DNA of 64,000 nt, taken from the NCBI GenBank assembly GCA_020636135.1, contig JACJYK010000003.1, forward strand, positions 372,001-436,000, written 5' to 3'. Positions 34,843 to 43,215 of the stretch are shown piece by piece. The translations under genes and the position numbers were made by a program. Under the pieces are notes generated by a model. The model was given only the letters and a program-made list of their open reading frames with translations, had not been told where the DNA came from and made no database searches. Each line of letters begins with the position of its first letter. Position 1 is the stretch's first letter. This DNA comes from Lewinellaceae bacterium. GTDB taxonomy: Bacteria; Bacteroidota; Bacteroidia; Chitinophagales; Saprospiraceae.

Positions 34843-35925
34843 ATGGCCTATAATCCAGACTTGCCGTACAATGAACTGCCGCTTTTACCACCTGAAGTTG
34901 AGATAGAAACTACCGCTATTCTCAAAAAGACAATTGAAGCCAGCCGGGCGCTTGCAGAGCTAAAAGGCGCCATTACCAACTTGCCCAATCCTACCTTATT
35001 TATTGATACCATCCAATTGCAGGAAGCGCGAGCCAGCTCGGCCATCGAAAACATCATAACCACACATGATGAGTTATTCAAACAATCCGTTGCCGATAAA
35101 AAAATAGACAACTCTGCCGTAAAGGAAGTACTGCATTACAAAGATGCCCTATGGTATGGGTTGGAGGAAATGAAGCAAAAGCCCTTGCTTACTACCAACT
35201 TGTTTGTCAAACTGGTGCAGGTGATAAAAGCAAACAGTGCCAGCATTCGCAATTCAATAGGCACCCAGTTGAAGAACCCGGTCTCCGGTAAAGTGGTATA
35301 TACCCCACCCGAAGGCGAAGCCGTAATAAGGGAAAAATTAAAAAACCTGGAAGATTTCATCCATGCCGAAGATGAGATAGACCCGCTGGTAAAAATGGCC
35401 ATCATCCACTACCAGTTTGAGGCCATCCACCCGTTTTTTGATGGTAATGGTCGAACAGGAAGGATCATTTTGCTTCTCTATTTGAAATTAACCGGCTTAC
35501 TGGACTTACCAGCCTTGTTTCTGAGCGGTTATATTATGGAAAAAAAGGATGCTTATTTTAAAAAACTGCGGGCAGTAACCGAGAAAAATGACTGGCAGGG
35601 ATGGATATACTACATGCTGGACATGATTGAAACCACTGCAAAAAAGGACCGCCAACGCATTGCACAGATCGAAAAACTAATGGGCACAATGGGTGCTGAA
35701 ATACAAGCCAAATTGCCCAAAGTGTATTCCAAAGACCTGATGGAAGTACTGTTCAGGCTGCCCTATAGTAAAAGGCAGTTTTTGGAAGAAGCCGGCTTGG
35801 GGAATTTGAAAACAGTAGGTAATTATTTAAAAGAATTGGAAGATGCCGGGTATCTGAAAAGTGAACAAGTTGGTAAGGAGAAATTGTACCTGAATCATCA
35901 ATTGTTGGAAATTTTAAAAAGCTGA
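34843..35925 (+). CDS. Fic-domain protein (predicted AMP-transferase)
   Basis: 360 residues. Seen: an N-terminal Fic_N-type domain with the inhibitory helix motif S65-x3-E69-N70 (SSAIEN), the Fic catalytic motif HPFFDGNGRTGR at 196-207 with catalytic His196, and a C-terminal winged-helix-like segment (KTVGNYLKELEDAGYLKSEQ). Known: class II Fic enzymes AMPylate target proteins and are restrained by the built-in inhibitory glutamate. Targets are unknown. Single gene, no separate antitoxin adjacent. It sits between two att-like copies, so it is probably cargo. Confidence 0.93.
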   Translation: MAYNPDLPYNELPLLPPEVEIETTAILKKTIEASRALAELKGAITNLPNPTLFIDTIQLQEARASSAIENIITTHDELFKQSVADKKIDNSAVKEVLHYKDALWYGLEEMKQKPLLTTNLFVKLVQVIKANSASIRNSIGTQLKNPVSGKVVYTPPEGEAVIREKLKNLEDFIHAEDEIDPLVKMAIIHYQFEAIHPFFDGNGRTGRIILLLYLKLTGLLDLPALFLSGYIMEKKDAYFKKLRAVTEKNDWQGWIYYMLDMIETTAKKDRQRIAQIEKLMGTMGAEIQAKLPKVYSKDLMEVLFRLPYSKRQFLEEAGLGNLKTVGNYLKELEDAGYLKSEQVGKEKLYLNHQLLEILKS

Positions 35926-36034
35926 TGCCTGGTAATAAGGAGACATTATTTCAAGGTCTGGATTGAAAAACCAGGCTTTTTTGTCCCCAGGTGGAAACCT
36001 GGGGTTACAGCATTTTGGAACTATTTCTTACCAA

Positions 36035-36053
36035 TTACTGTACATTTACTGTA
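36035..36053 (+). promoter_or_regulatory. direct-repeat operator of parDE
   Basis: TTACTGTA occurs at 36035-36042 and 36046-36053, 11 bases apart (one helical turn), 21 bases above the antitoxin ATG. Fits cooperative autoregulation by a ParD dimer. Confidence 0.45.
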
Positions 36054-36074
36054 GTTGAGTTAAACAATAAGGCT

Positions 36075-36365
36075 ATGGCAAGAATAGATATTGATGATCC
36101 CTATACTTCTTTTTTAGAAAGTCAGGTAAAAGCCGGCCTTTACAATACGATCTCGGAAGCAGCGAGGGACGCCATCAGAAAGCAAATGGAAGTTCATGAA
36201 CAAAGACGATTGTCTTCCATTGCGTTGGAGATTGCAAAAGGAGAAGCCAGCATCCAGGAAGGACGAGAAGTACCCTATTCAACAGGATTACTAACCGAAA
36301 TAGCTGATAAGGGGAAAGCAGCCTCACTTGCAGGCCATCCTTACCGGGACGAAATTAAGCCATAG
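36075..36365 (+). CDS. parD: ParD-like antitoxin
   Basis: 96 residues. Seen: N-terminal ribbon-helix-helix with YTSFLESQVKAGLYNTISEA then ARDAIRKQMEVHEQRR, the ParD pattern ([G]-x-Y-x-[ST]-x-SE), and a long flexible C-terminus that would wrap the toxin. ATG 36075 chosen; the frame continues 28 codons upstream through the operator without homology. Toxin gene follows after 3 bases. Confidence 0.88.
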   Translation: MARIDIDDPYTSFLESQVKAGLYNTISEAARDAIRKQMEVHEQRRLSSIALEIAKGEASIQEGREVPYSTGLLTEIADKGKAASLAGHPYRDEIKP

Positions 36366-36368
36366 GCT

Positions 36369-36659
36369 ATGCATCGGCTTATTCTCTCCGGTGAAGCTTA
36401 TGATGATCTGGTGGATATACAAAACTATACGCATTCGGAGTTTGGTGAAGAGCTATGGGATAGATACAAGAACATATTGGACAAATCGCTCCAGCAATTG
36501 ATGCGTAATCCATTGAGTGGACCTTATCGAGAAGACCTTCCCCAACCATATAGAGCGTTATCTACAGGCCAACATGTGCTGGTCTACCGTATTCAGGATG
36601 AAACCATCTATGTAATCAGAGTTTTGCATCAAAGAATGGACTTTACGTACAGATTTTAA
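36369..36659 (+). CDS. parE: ParE/RelE-superfamily toxin
   Basis: 96 residues of the ParE type. Seen: ILSGEAYDDLVDIQNYTHSEFGE near the start (two overlapping helices), NPLSGPYREDLPQPYRAL in the middle, and VYRIQDETIYVIRVLHQRMD near the end, matching ParE rather than RelE by the R-V-L-H-x-R-M-D segment. Known: ParE toxins poison DNA gyrase. Intact and coupled to the antitoxin, so the pair may stabilise the island. Confidence 0.9.
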   Translation: MHRLILSGEAYDDLVDIQNYTHSEFGEELWDRYKNILDKSLQQLMRNPLSGPYREDLPQPYRALSTGQHVLVYRIQDETIYVIRVLHQRMDFTYRF

Positions 36660-36922
36660 TAAGGTATTTGATATAAGAACATTTTGGTTCTGTTTCAATA
36701 CCCCGAGTATCAACCTCCCACAGGATACATATCCATTGATCGCCCACGAAGAATGCTTACTTTTGAAAACCAACTATTTCATTGATATGGTCCGATCAGT
36801 ATTTCGATCGCAGTCCAATAGATAGCAGCTAACCACGGTCTCCATTTGGATTCTGTTAAGTATAAACCGCTAGAAAACCACTTTGTGAACCTGGATTGCA
36901 AATAATAAATGCCACCATTCTG
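36660..36922. other. gene-free stretch with a third att-like copy
   Basis: Holds the 15-base att remnant at 36737-36751; otherwise no frame or structure I can support. Backbone-like genes resume with the carboxylesterase. Confidence 0.5.
36737..36751 (+). repeat. third, partial att-like copy
   Basis: TGATCGCCCACGAAG is identical to 34593-34607, which includes the end of the att core plus four bases beyond it. Preceded by ATCCAT as in the core, with one extra T. Confidence 0.6.
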
Positions 36923-38590
36923 TTACTCAAGTCTTCCAATGGATCTCCACATGGCCAGTTCCTGCTTATACCGGTCTTCGATCACCGTACACGTCGTATC
37001 AATCCGCATGGTTGGCCTGGTCTTCAAGTTATACCCCGGCCACTCCGGAACATCTTGCGCGGCGGGTACTCCGGTACGGGCAAAAGTGGTCCATAATTCA
37101 GCCATATGCTGCGAGGCGATGTAACGTTCCGGACGGCTGCCACCTAAACCTGATCTTACCTGCCCTCCTTTGTCGGGAGGCACCTCAATGTTGAATTTGA
37201 AGGTGATATCCATGGCATGAGGCGTGCCTAACGGAAAGTCCGTGCCCGGTAGCTTTACCTCCGATTTATAGCCGAAATTGTATAAATACACAGGTGCTCC
37301 ACCTTGTTTTGCTTTCTTTTCCGCGATGACAATGGATCCCAGCCCCATCATATTGATTGAGGAAATGGCGATGAAGATCTCTGGAGCAGAGGCAGTGGGC
37401 ATAGCCTGCCGATAGGTATCAACAATCTTGGATGTGTCCGTTCCGAATTGGGGTTCCAGTTTTGCCTGCAAGGTGTTGAATTCCAGTGTGGTAAAGCTGG
37501 TATCCTGGTTTTGCCAGGCGAAGAAGGTAAACTCATCTTCATTCCAGCCAACCATCAGCGGTTTGTCATGGGATATCTTCGGAGCTCGCGGGTCGAAGGG
37601 ATGATGTAGCAAGGCGTAGCCATCCACCACCGGTCCAAAACCGGTTGGTACGACTTTCGTACGTTTAGACTTTTGCAGCATGGGTGCGACGGAAGCAATT
37701 TTGTTTTGGATTGCCAATAAATCGCTTGCTGGCACATCCAATAGTTTTTTCCAGTTGCCGGGGGAAAGATTCAATTCCTTCAATACCAGGGCTGTGGTGG
37801 CTGCCGCAGATTCTTTGGTGGTCATCCGTACTCCCGGTCCACTTTCTATGGAGGCTTTATTGAAATAAGGTGATGCTTCAGGCATGGCATACAAGCAGGA
37901 TGTTTTGCCGCCGCCACCCGATTCGCCAAAAATCATCACATTATCCGGGTCGCCGCCAAATGCGGCGATGTTTTCATGAACCCATCGCAGACCGGCAATG
38001 ATATCCAGTAAACCCATATTACCGGATCCTTCGAAGTCCGCTCCGGGTAATTCATCGAGATATAGAAAACCCAGCAATCCCAGCCGGTGGTTGGTTTCCA
38101 CCACGACTACATCAAAAAAACGGGCCAGATTGGCTCCGTCCTGCCAGGAGGATGATCCCGATCCGATCACATACCCCCCACCGTGATTGTAAAACATGAC
38201 CGGCCGTTTTTTCTGGTCATTCGCCGGGGTCCAGATGTTCAGGAACAGGCAGTCTTCCGCGGGAGCGGGCTCATTTTGCCTCGGCGCCTGGATGGAAGGA
38301 GGTCCAAACTGGACAGCCTCTCGAACCCCGGTCCACGGTTCCAGCGGCGCCGGGCGTCGAAACCGGTTCGCCCCGGAAACTTTTCCTGCATACGGGACTC
38401 CCTTGAAAATATTTACGCCGGTTGTCCGTATACCGCGAATTTTCCCGTAGCTCGTCTCCGTATCCACATAATCATTCCCGGAAATAGATTTTGCCACAGA
38501 AGCTAAAACCGGATAGCTCAAATAGGGCAAAGCCAGGGAGGTGGCCACAGTACGGGACATTTGTTTCATGAAATACCTTCGATCCATCAT
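36923..38590 (-). CDS. exported type-B carboxylesterase
   Basis: About 555 residues (start 38590 or 38587; a longer start at 38614 is possible). Seen: a twin-arginine-like signal DRRYFMKQMSRTVATSLALP, then the carboxylesterase fold with YGKIRGI, FKGVPYA, EDCLFLNIWTP, the oxyanion NHGGGYV, nucleophile GESGGGG and a His in GTPHAMD. Hydrolyses esters; natural substrate unknown. Divergent from arsR. One ArsR-like operator lies about 34 bases above its start, so it may share arsenic-responsive control. Related to the carboxylesterase at 48487. Confidence 0.9.
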   Translation of the reverse strand: MMDRRYFMKQMSRTVATSLALPYLSYPVLASVAKSISGNDYVDTETSYGKIRGIRTTGVNIFKGVPYAGKVSGANRFRRPAPLEPWTGVREAVQFGPPSIQAPRQNEPAPAEDCLFLNIWTPANDQKKRPVMFYNHGGGYVIGSGSSSWQDGANLARFFDVVVVETNHRLGLLGFLYLDELPGADFEGSGNMGLLDIIAGLRWVHENIAAFGGDPDNVMIFGESGGGGKTSCLYAMPEASPYFNKASIESGPGVRMTTKESAAATTALVLKELNLSPGNWKKLLDVPASDLLAIQNKIASVAPMLQKSKRTKVVPTGFGPVVDGYALLHHPFDPRAPKISHDKPLMVGWNEDEFTFFAWQNQDTSFTTLEFNTLQAKLEPQFGTDTSKIVDTYRQAMPTASAPEIFIAISSINMMGLGSIVIAEKKAKQGGAPVYLYNFGYKSEVKLPGTDFPLGTPHAMDITFKFNIEVPPDKGGQVRSGLGGSRPERYIASQHMAELWTTFARTGVPAAQDVPEWPGYNLKTRPTMRIDTTCTVIEDRYKQELAMWRSIGRLE

Positions 38591-38623
38591 ATCGGTAAAC
38601 TTTCGTAAAGTCAAAGTACAAAT

Positions 38624-38639
38624 AAATAGTGCAATATTA
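38624..38639. promoter_or_regulatory. ArsR-like operator, carboxylesterase side
   Basis: 16 bases matching the perfect palindrome at 38678-38693 at 14 of 16 positions. 34 bases above the carboxylesterase start. Confidence 0.5.
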
Positions 38640-38677
38640 TTCTGCCAGAATGCTGTAAATTCCGAGATGAATTATCG

Positions 38678-38693
38678 TAATATTGCAATATTA
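38678..38693. promoter_or_regulatory. ArsR operator upstream of arsR
   Basis: TAATATTGCAATATTA, a perfect 16-base palindrome ending 11 bases above the arsR ATG. Position and A+T-rich symmetry suit an ArsR/SmtB repressor site that blocks its own promoter. Confidence 0.7.
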
Positions 38694-38704
38694 TTTTTAT
38701 AATT

Positions 38705-39040
38705 ATGGGCGTAACGCGGACCGATCTTTTCACCGACATACAGAATGAAATCGCTATGGCGGCCAAGGCATTTGACCACCCTGCGCGGGTAGCCATCATT
38801 CAGTATCTCCTCAAAACGAATGCCTGCATCAATGGGGACCTGGTGCAGGAATTGGGCCTGGCGCAGGCAACCATCAGCCAGCACCTCCGGGAACTGAGGG
38901 ATATCGGGATCATCCAGGGCACTATTGAAGGTACCCGCATCAGCTATTGCATCAATCCGGACCGTTGGGAAGTTATCAAAGCGCTGTTCAATGACCTATT
39001 CAGTCAATTCGAATCACCGGCTTCAGGCGATTGTTGTTAA
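38705..39040 (+). CDS. arsR: ArsR-family transcriptional repressor
   Basis: 111 residues with a winged helix. Seen: FDHPARVAIIQYLLKTNACI then ELGLAQATISQHLRELRDIG, the recognition helix, and a wing GTIEGTRISYCI. Cysteines occur at ACINGD, SYCIN and a C-terminal CC pair, possible As(III) ligands, though not the classic ELCVCDL motif. First gene of the ars operon (arsC follows after 24 bases). Confidence 0.92.
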   Translation: MGVTRTDLFTDIQNEIAMAAKAFDHPARVAIIQYLLKTNACINGDLVQELGLAQATISQHLRELRDIGIIQGTIEGTRISYCINPDRWEVIKALFNDLFSQFESPASGDCC

Positions 39041-39064
39041 AGAAATTTACGGATTTACACTGCA

Positions 39065-39721
39065 ATGACACAAAGACAACTCAGTCAATCGATAACCATG
39101 GATATGCAACTCCTCAAACAGTACATCCGTAAGGCTGAATCGGAATTTGACCAAATTCCTCCGGAAAGGAAAGTCCTACTGCATCAATTGACGGCATTTG
39201 TACAGGCAGGACTAAAAGAGACCGGTAAATCGGATCTGTTGTTTATCTGTACGCACAACTCCAGAAGGAGTCACCTGGCACAGGTGTGGGCGCAGGTGGC
39301 TGCCTTTCACTATGGAATTAAGACCATCAATACGTATTCCGGAGGCACCGAGGTTACCGCTATGTTTCCTATGATAGCAACTACGCTGAAGAAAGCCGGA
39401 CTGGACATCCAAAAACACGGCGAGGGTAACAATCCGGTCTATGCCATAAAATATCATCCGAACGAGCCGGCCATCATTGGTTTTTCAAAAACCTATGATG
39501 ATCCATTCAATGTCCAGACTGGATTTGCGGCTGTCATGACCTGTGCTCATGCGGATGAAAACTGTCCCTTTATTCCAACTGCAGCATCCAGGATCTCCCT
39601 TCCGTTTGAAGATCCCAAAGCCTACGACAACACCCTTCTCCAAGAGGAGAAGTACGATGAACGCTGCCTGGATATCGCCCGGGAAATGCTGTTTGTTTTC
39701 TCCAGTTTGAATAAGCCTTAA
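39065..39721 (+). CDS. arsC: arsenate reductase-type low-molecular-weight phosphatase
   Basis: 218 residues. Seen: an N-terminal helical extension of about 55 residues, then the P-loop CTHNSRRS at 62-69 (C-x5-R with C62 and R68), and a conserved CAHADENCPFIPTA later with two cysteines suited to the redox relay. Reduces arsenate to arsenite for export by the next gene. An in-frame ATG 11 codons in (MDMQLLKQYI) is also possible. Longer than the thioredoxin-coupled enzyme (about 130 residues), as is usual in Bacteroidota. Confidence 0.85.
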   Translation: MTQRQLSQSITMDMQLLKQYIRKAESEFDQIPPERKVLLHQLTAFVQAGLKETGKSDLLFICTHNSRRSHLAQVWAQVAAFHYGIKTINTYSGGTEVTAMFPMIATTLKKAGLDIQKHGEGNNPVYAIKYHPNEPAIIGFSKTYDDPFNVQTGFAAVMTCAHADENCPFIPTAASRISLPFEDPKAYDNTLLQEEKYDERCLDIAREMLFVFSSLNKP

Positions 39722-39732
39722 AATACCCGAAA

Positions 39733-40779
39733 GTGACCCAGAAAAAACTGAGTTTCCTGGACCAATACCTCACGCTGTGGATATTTTTCGCCATGATCAC
39801 GGGAGTAGGCATTGGGTATTTATTCCCTTCGGCATCAAATTTTATCAATTCATTTCGCAGGGGCAGCACGAACATACCCATCGCCATCGGGTTGATCCTG
39901 ATGATGTACCCGCCGTTGGCCAAAGTCAATTACAAACTGTTGCCCCAGGTTTTCCGGAACGGGAAGATACTCTCCATCTCCCTGCTGCTCAACTGGATCG
40001 TCGGACCGGTTTTGATGTTTGTACTGGCCCTCTTATTTCTCCGCGATTACCCGGATTATATGGCGGGTCTGATCCTGATCGGGCTGGCCAGATGTATTGC
40101 CATGGTGCTGGTCTGGAATGACCTGGCTGAAGGCAGCAGTGAGTATGGTGCAGGCCTGGTTGCCCTGAACAGTATCTTCCAGGTATTTGGCTACAGCTTT
40201 TATGCCTGGCTCTTCATAACCAAGCTCCCGCCATTATTCGGATTCCAGGGAGCCATTGTGGACATATCCATTAAGACCATTGCTGCAAGTGTCTCCATTT
40301 ATCTCGGCATTCCGTTTCTGGCAGGACTGCTGAGCCGGATGATCCTGGTAAAAGCAAAAGGCGAAGCGTGGTACCAAAATAAATTCATCCCCGCCATTTC
40401 ACCGATGACCTTAATTGCTCTACTGTTTACCATTGTGGTCATGTTTTCCCTCAAAGGGGAACTGATCGTTCAAATTCCAATGGATGTAATACGGATTGCC
40501 ATTCCCCTGCTGGTCTATTTTGCATTGATGTTCCTGATCGGGTTCTTTGTCACCAAGGCTATGGGAGCTGATTACGACAAAACTGCCGCTATTGCGTTTA
40601 CAGCCGCTGGAAATAACTTTGAACTGGCGATAGCTGTTGCCATTGCCGTATTTGGAATTAATTCGGGACAGGCATTTGCAGGAGTAATCGGACCGTTGGT
40701 GGAGGTACCCGCATTGGTATTGCTGGTCAGGGTTGCCTTCTGGTTCCGGAAAAAATACTTCACGGAAAAAGGGGTTTAA
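39733..40779 (+). CDS. acr3: ACR3-family arsenite efflux transporter
   Basis: 348 residues, ten predicted membrane helices. Seen: FLDQYLTLWIFFAMITGVGI near the start, the conserved LIGLARCIAMVLVWNDLA segment with the essential cysteine of ACR3, and GNNFELAIAVAIAVFGI near residue 300. GTG start at 39733, 11 bases after arsC. Extrudes arsenite through the inner membrane. Completes the arsR-arsC-acr3 operon. Confidence 0.95.
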   Translation: MTQKKLSFLDQYLTLWIFFAMITGVGIGYLFPSASNFINSFRRGSTNIPIAIGLILMMYPPLAKVNYKLLPQVFRNGKILSISLLLNWIVGPVLMFVLALLFLRDYPDYMAGLILIGLARCIAMVLVWNDLAEGSSEYGAGLVALNSIFQVFGYSFYAWLFITKLPPLFGFQGAIVDISIKTIAASVSIYLGIPFLAGLLSRMILVKAKGEAWYQNKFIPAISPMTLIALLFTIVVMFSLKGELIVQIPMDVIRIAIPLLVYFALMFLIGFFVTKAMGADYDKTAAIAFTAAGNNFELAIAVAIAVFGINSGQAFAGVIGPLVEVPALVLLVRVAFWFRKKYFTEKGV

Positions 40780-40809
40780 ATTCTGGGTATTTTTGAATGT
40801 AATTTGGAT

Positions 40810-41670
40810 TTAATTCAATCGTTCCCGGTAATCCTTTGGGGTAACACCCAATAATTTTTTCACGTAACGGGTAAAATAGGACCGGCTGGAAAATTCCATT
40901 TCATCGGCTATCTCTGCGATATTCAGATTTTTATTTTGCAATAAAACGATCACCCTTTCCCGGGTATAACGCAATATCCATTGGGAAGCACTGCTACCCG
41001 TATTTGTTTTGCAGATGTGATTGAGGTATTTGGCGGTAATGTGAAGCTGGTCGGCATAATATTGTACTTCTCGTTCCCGCATGCAATTTTCCTCCACCAG
41101 TTGGATAAAGCGCTCATACAAGGTTCCGGTCTGCAAACTACGCTTGTGATGTTCGTAGGCATTGGCAAAGGTGTGCCACATTTCCAGGATAAAGATTTGC
41201 ATTTGCAGTTTCAGCACTTCTTCGTAAAAACGGTGATCAAACTCCTGAAACCGGTTATGCAGATTTTTGAAGTTGGATAAAATCCGCTGTTTGTCTTCTT
41301 TCGTTACGGTCTTTACCGGATGCTCCCGGGAATACAACAGCGAATCGATGGTCCAGCCCTGATCAGGGTTGTTATCGATCAGAAAATCTTTCTCCACCAG
41401 CAGGACAGAAGCTTTAAAATGCGCGGTACAATGGATCGCTCCCAGCTTGCTATCCGCAAACCAGAATAAAAACTCTCCACTATGACAGGTCAATTGCCGG
41501 TCATTGAATAAAAACCGGATGTCTCCACGGTGACAAAACAGATGCGTATGGTAATGCCCGTGAAAAAATTTTAGATGGTCTTCAAAAAACTCCAATCCGT
41601 TATCCACCTCAAAAAGGAGGATACGAGGATCTTTTTTATCCCCTGTCTTCACGCGAAATCCACTTTGCAC
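40810..41670 (-). CDS. AraC-family regulator, cassette 1
   Basis: 286 residues; GTG start at 41670 as annotated. Seen: N-terminal cupin-like sensing domain with FFHGHYHTHLFCHRGDIRFL, and a C-terminal double helix-turn-helix (ITAKYLNHICKTNTGSSASQ and IAEIADEMEFSSRSYFTRYV followed by KKLLGVTPKDYRERL). Divergent from a cupin gene; the shared intergenic region has repeated ACGTA motifs (41675-41735). Similar to the AraC gene at 51034 in both halves. Effector unknown. Confidence 0.9.
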   Translation of the reverse strand: MQSGFRVKTGDKKDPRILLFEVDNGLEFFEDHLKFFHGHYHTHLFCHRGDIRFLFNDRQLTCHSGEFLFWFADSKLGAIHCTAHFKASVLLVEKDFLIDNNPDQGWTIDSLLYSREHPVKTVTKEDKQRILSNFKNLHNRFQEFDHRFYEEVLKLQMQIFILEMWHTFANAYEHHKRSLQTGTLYERFIQLVEENCMREREVQYYADQLHITAKYLNHICKTNTGSSASQWILRYTRERVIVLLQNKNLNIAEIADEMEFSSRSYFTRYVKKLLGVTPKDYRERLN

Positions 41671-41734
41671 TAAAATACGTAAAATGTGACATTATGCGTG
41701 TACAATGTGTAACAAATCACATACGTACCCCACG

Positions 41735-41742
41735 TATCTTTG
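41735..41742 (+). promoter_or_regulatory. -7 promoter element of cassette 1
   Basis: TATCTTTG, an exact TAnnTTTG match, 18 bases above the cupin ATG. No clear TTG at -33, as often in activator-dependent promoters. Confidence 0.5.
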
Positions 41743-41760
41743 TATGGTAGAATAAATAAC

Positions 41761-42264
41761 ATGACACCTACAAAATTATTCGTAACGATCTGGGTAACCC
41801 TACAAATAATGGCATGTACCCCAAATGGTAATCAAGCAGGTAATGAGGATCCGATTGCCGATGGTTCACAAGATCTTGTCTCAGCGATCTTTCCCAGGGG
41901 CGATAAGGGACCTTCCGAATTTTTTACCGGGAATGCCTATAACTATGGACTGGTACCCAGTGATTCCACCTATAACCTGCTGGTTGGTAATGTTTATTTC
42001 GAGCCCGGAGCCCGTAGCAATTGGCATACGCATCCGGCCGGTCAGATTCTGATCATTACGGATGGTGTCGGTTACCACCAGATCGAGGGACAACCAAAAC
42101 AGGTTCTGCGGAAAGGGGATGTCGTCAAGTGCCCGCCCAACGTCCGGCACTGGCATGGAGCAAGTGCAGATACCGCATTACAACAGCTCTATCTTATTCC
42201 GAACACCGAAAAAGGAATTGTGGAATGGATGGAGCCGGTCACCGATGAAGTTTATTTCAATTAA
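41761..42264 (+). CDS. exported cupin lipoprotein
   Basis: 167 residues. Seen: a lipoprotein signal with LQIMAC (Cys19), then a single cupin barrel with metal ligands H89-x-H91-x3-Q95 (NWHTHPAGQ) and H130 in HWH. This is the arrangement of the cupin hydroxynitrile-lyase-like family (see 44470). Positions equivalent to the second-shell His106 and Gln110 are Gln and Ile here, so the reaction may differ. Homologous to the cupins at 44470 and 50222. First gene of cassette 1. Confidence 0.88.
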   Translation: MTPTKLFVTIWVTLQIMACTPNGNQAGNEDPIADGSQDLVSAIFPRGDKGPSEFFTGNAYNYGLVPSDSTYNLLVGNVYFEPGARSNWHTHPAGQILIITDGVGYHQIEGQPKQVLRKGDVVKCPPNVRHWHGASADTALQQLYLIPNTEKGIVEWMEPVTDEVYFN

Positions 42265-42315
42265 GAAAGAATCAGGAGATATCAATCCATTATTAAATTT
42301 CAAAAAATCAAAAAA

Positions 42316-43173
42316 ATGATCTTACAGGAAAATTATAAATTATCAAACCGGGTTGAAATTCCCAAACTCGGTCTGGGAACGTGGATGATCGATAATGACC
42401 ACGTCGTAGCGGCCGTTATAGCAGCCATAACATTAGGTTACCGGCATATTGATACCGCCCAGGCTTATCAAAATGAGGCCGGAGTTGGTCTGGGTATCCG
42501 CGAAAGTGGTGTGGACAGAAATGACCTTTTTGTCACCACCAAACTGGCAGCGGAAATAAAAACGTACGACGAAGCGGTAAAGGCAATCCATGGATCGATA
42601 GAAGCCCTTGGACTCGACTACATAGATCTGATGATCATTCACAGTCCCAAACCCTGGATGAAATACCTGGGTGAAGACCGTTACTACGAAGGAAACCGCG
42701 AAGCATGGCGGGCCCTCGAGGAGGCGTATAAGGCCGGCAAACTACGTTCTATCGGACTATCGAACTTCGTCGAGGATGACATCGAAAATATATTGTCCGG
42801 GTGCACGGTAAAACCCATGGTCAACCAGATTTTGGCTCACATCAGCAACACGCCATCCGAATTGATCCGGTATTGTCAGGATAATGACATCCTGGTGGAA
42901 GCCTACTCCCCGGTAGGCCATGGTGAGTTACTGAAAAACCAGCAGATTGCGGAAATGGCAGCATCGTACGGTGTTTCCATACCGCAATTGGGTATTCGTT
43001 ACGACCTGCAACTTGGCTTGCTTCCATTACCCAAAACGGCTAATCCGGAACACATGAAAATCAATGCTGCAGTAGATTTTGTGATCACGGATGCAGACAT
43101 GGAAATATTAATAAATATGGATCGTATCAAGGATTACGGTACGTCAAGCCATTTTCCAGTTTATGCCGGATGA
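42316..43173 (+). CDS. aldo/keto reductase, cassette 1
   Basis: 285 residues, the 2,5-diketogluconate-reductase-like branch. Seen: (beta/alpha)8 barrel with catalytic Asp-Tyr in YRHIDTAQAYQNE, Lys in VTTKLA, His in MIIHSPKPW, and a C-terminal cofactor loop LPLPKTANPEHM that normally binds the 2'-phosphate of NADPH. No signal peptide, so cytoplasmic, unlike the Tat-type reductases at 52035 and 53238. Lies between a cupin and an esterase. Confidence 0.93.
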   Translation: MILQENYKLSNRVEIPKLGLGTWMIDNDHVVAAVIAAITLGYRHIDTAQAYQNEAGVGLGIRESGVDRNDLFVTTKLAAEIKTYDEAVKAIHGSIEALGLDYIDLMIIHSPKPWMKYLGEDRYYEGNREAWRALEEAYKAGKLRSIGLSNFVEDDIENILSGCTVKPMVNQILAHISNTPSELIRYCQDNDILVEAYSPVGHGELLKNQQIAEMAASYGVSIPQLGIRYDLQLGLLPLPKTANPEHMKINAAVDFVITDADMEILINMDRIKDYGTSSHFPVYAG

Positions 43174-43215
43174 AAATTTAAAAAAATCTCTCCCTTCTAT
43201 CAAAAAACTTCAATT

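Larger units (their letters stand above)
34581..36751. mobile_element. second, smaller att-bounded segment with Fic and ParDE genes
   Basis: Bounded on the left by the 23-base att copy and on the right by a 15-base copy (36737-36751) that also shares an ATCCAT just upstream with one base inserted. The sequence following the core (CGAAG) is shared by both these copies but not by the tRNA copy. Inferred: remains of an older insertion at the same tRNA, pushed right by the larger island. Confidence 0.5.

Noticed and set aside
38183..38506. 107-codon plus-strand frame inside the carboxylesterase
   Set aside because: Antisense shadow of a well-supported gene; no recognisable product.
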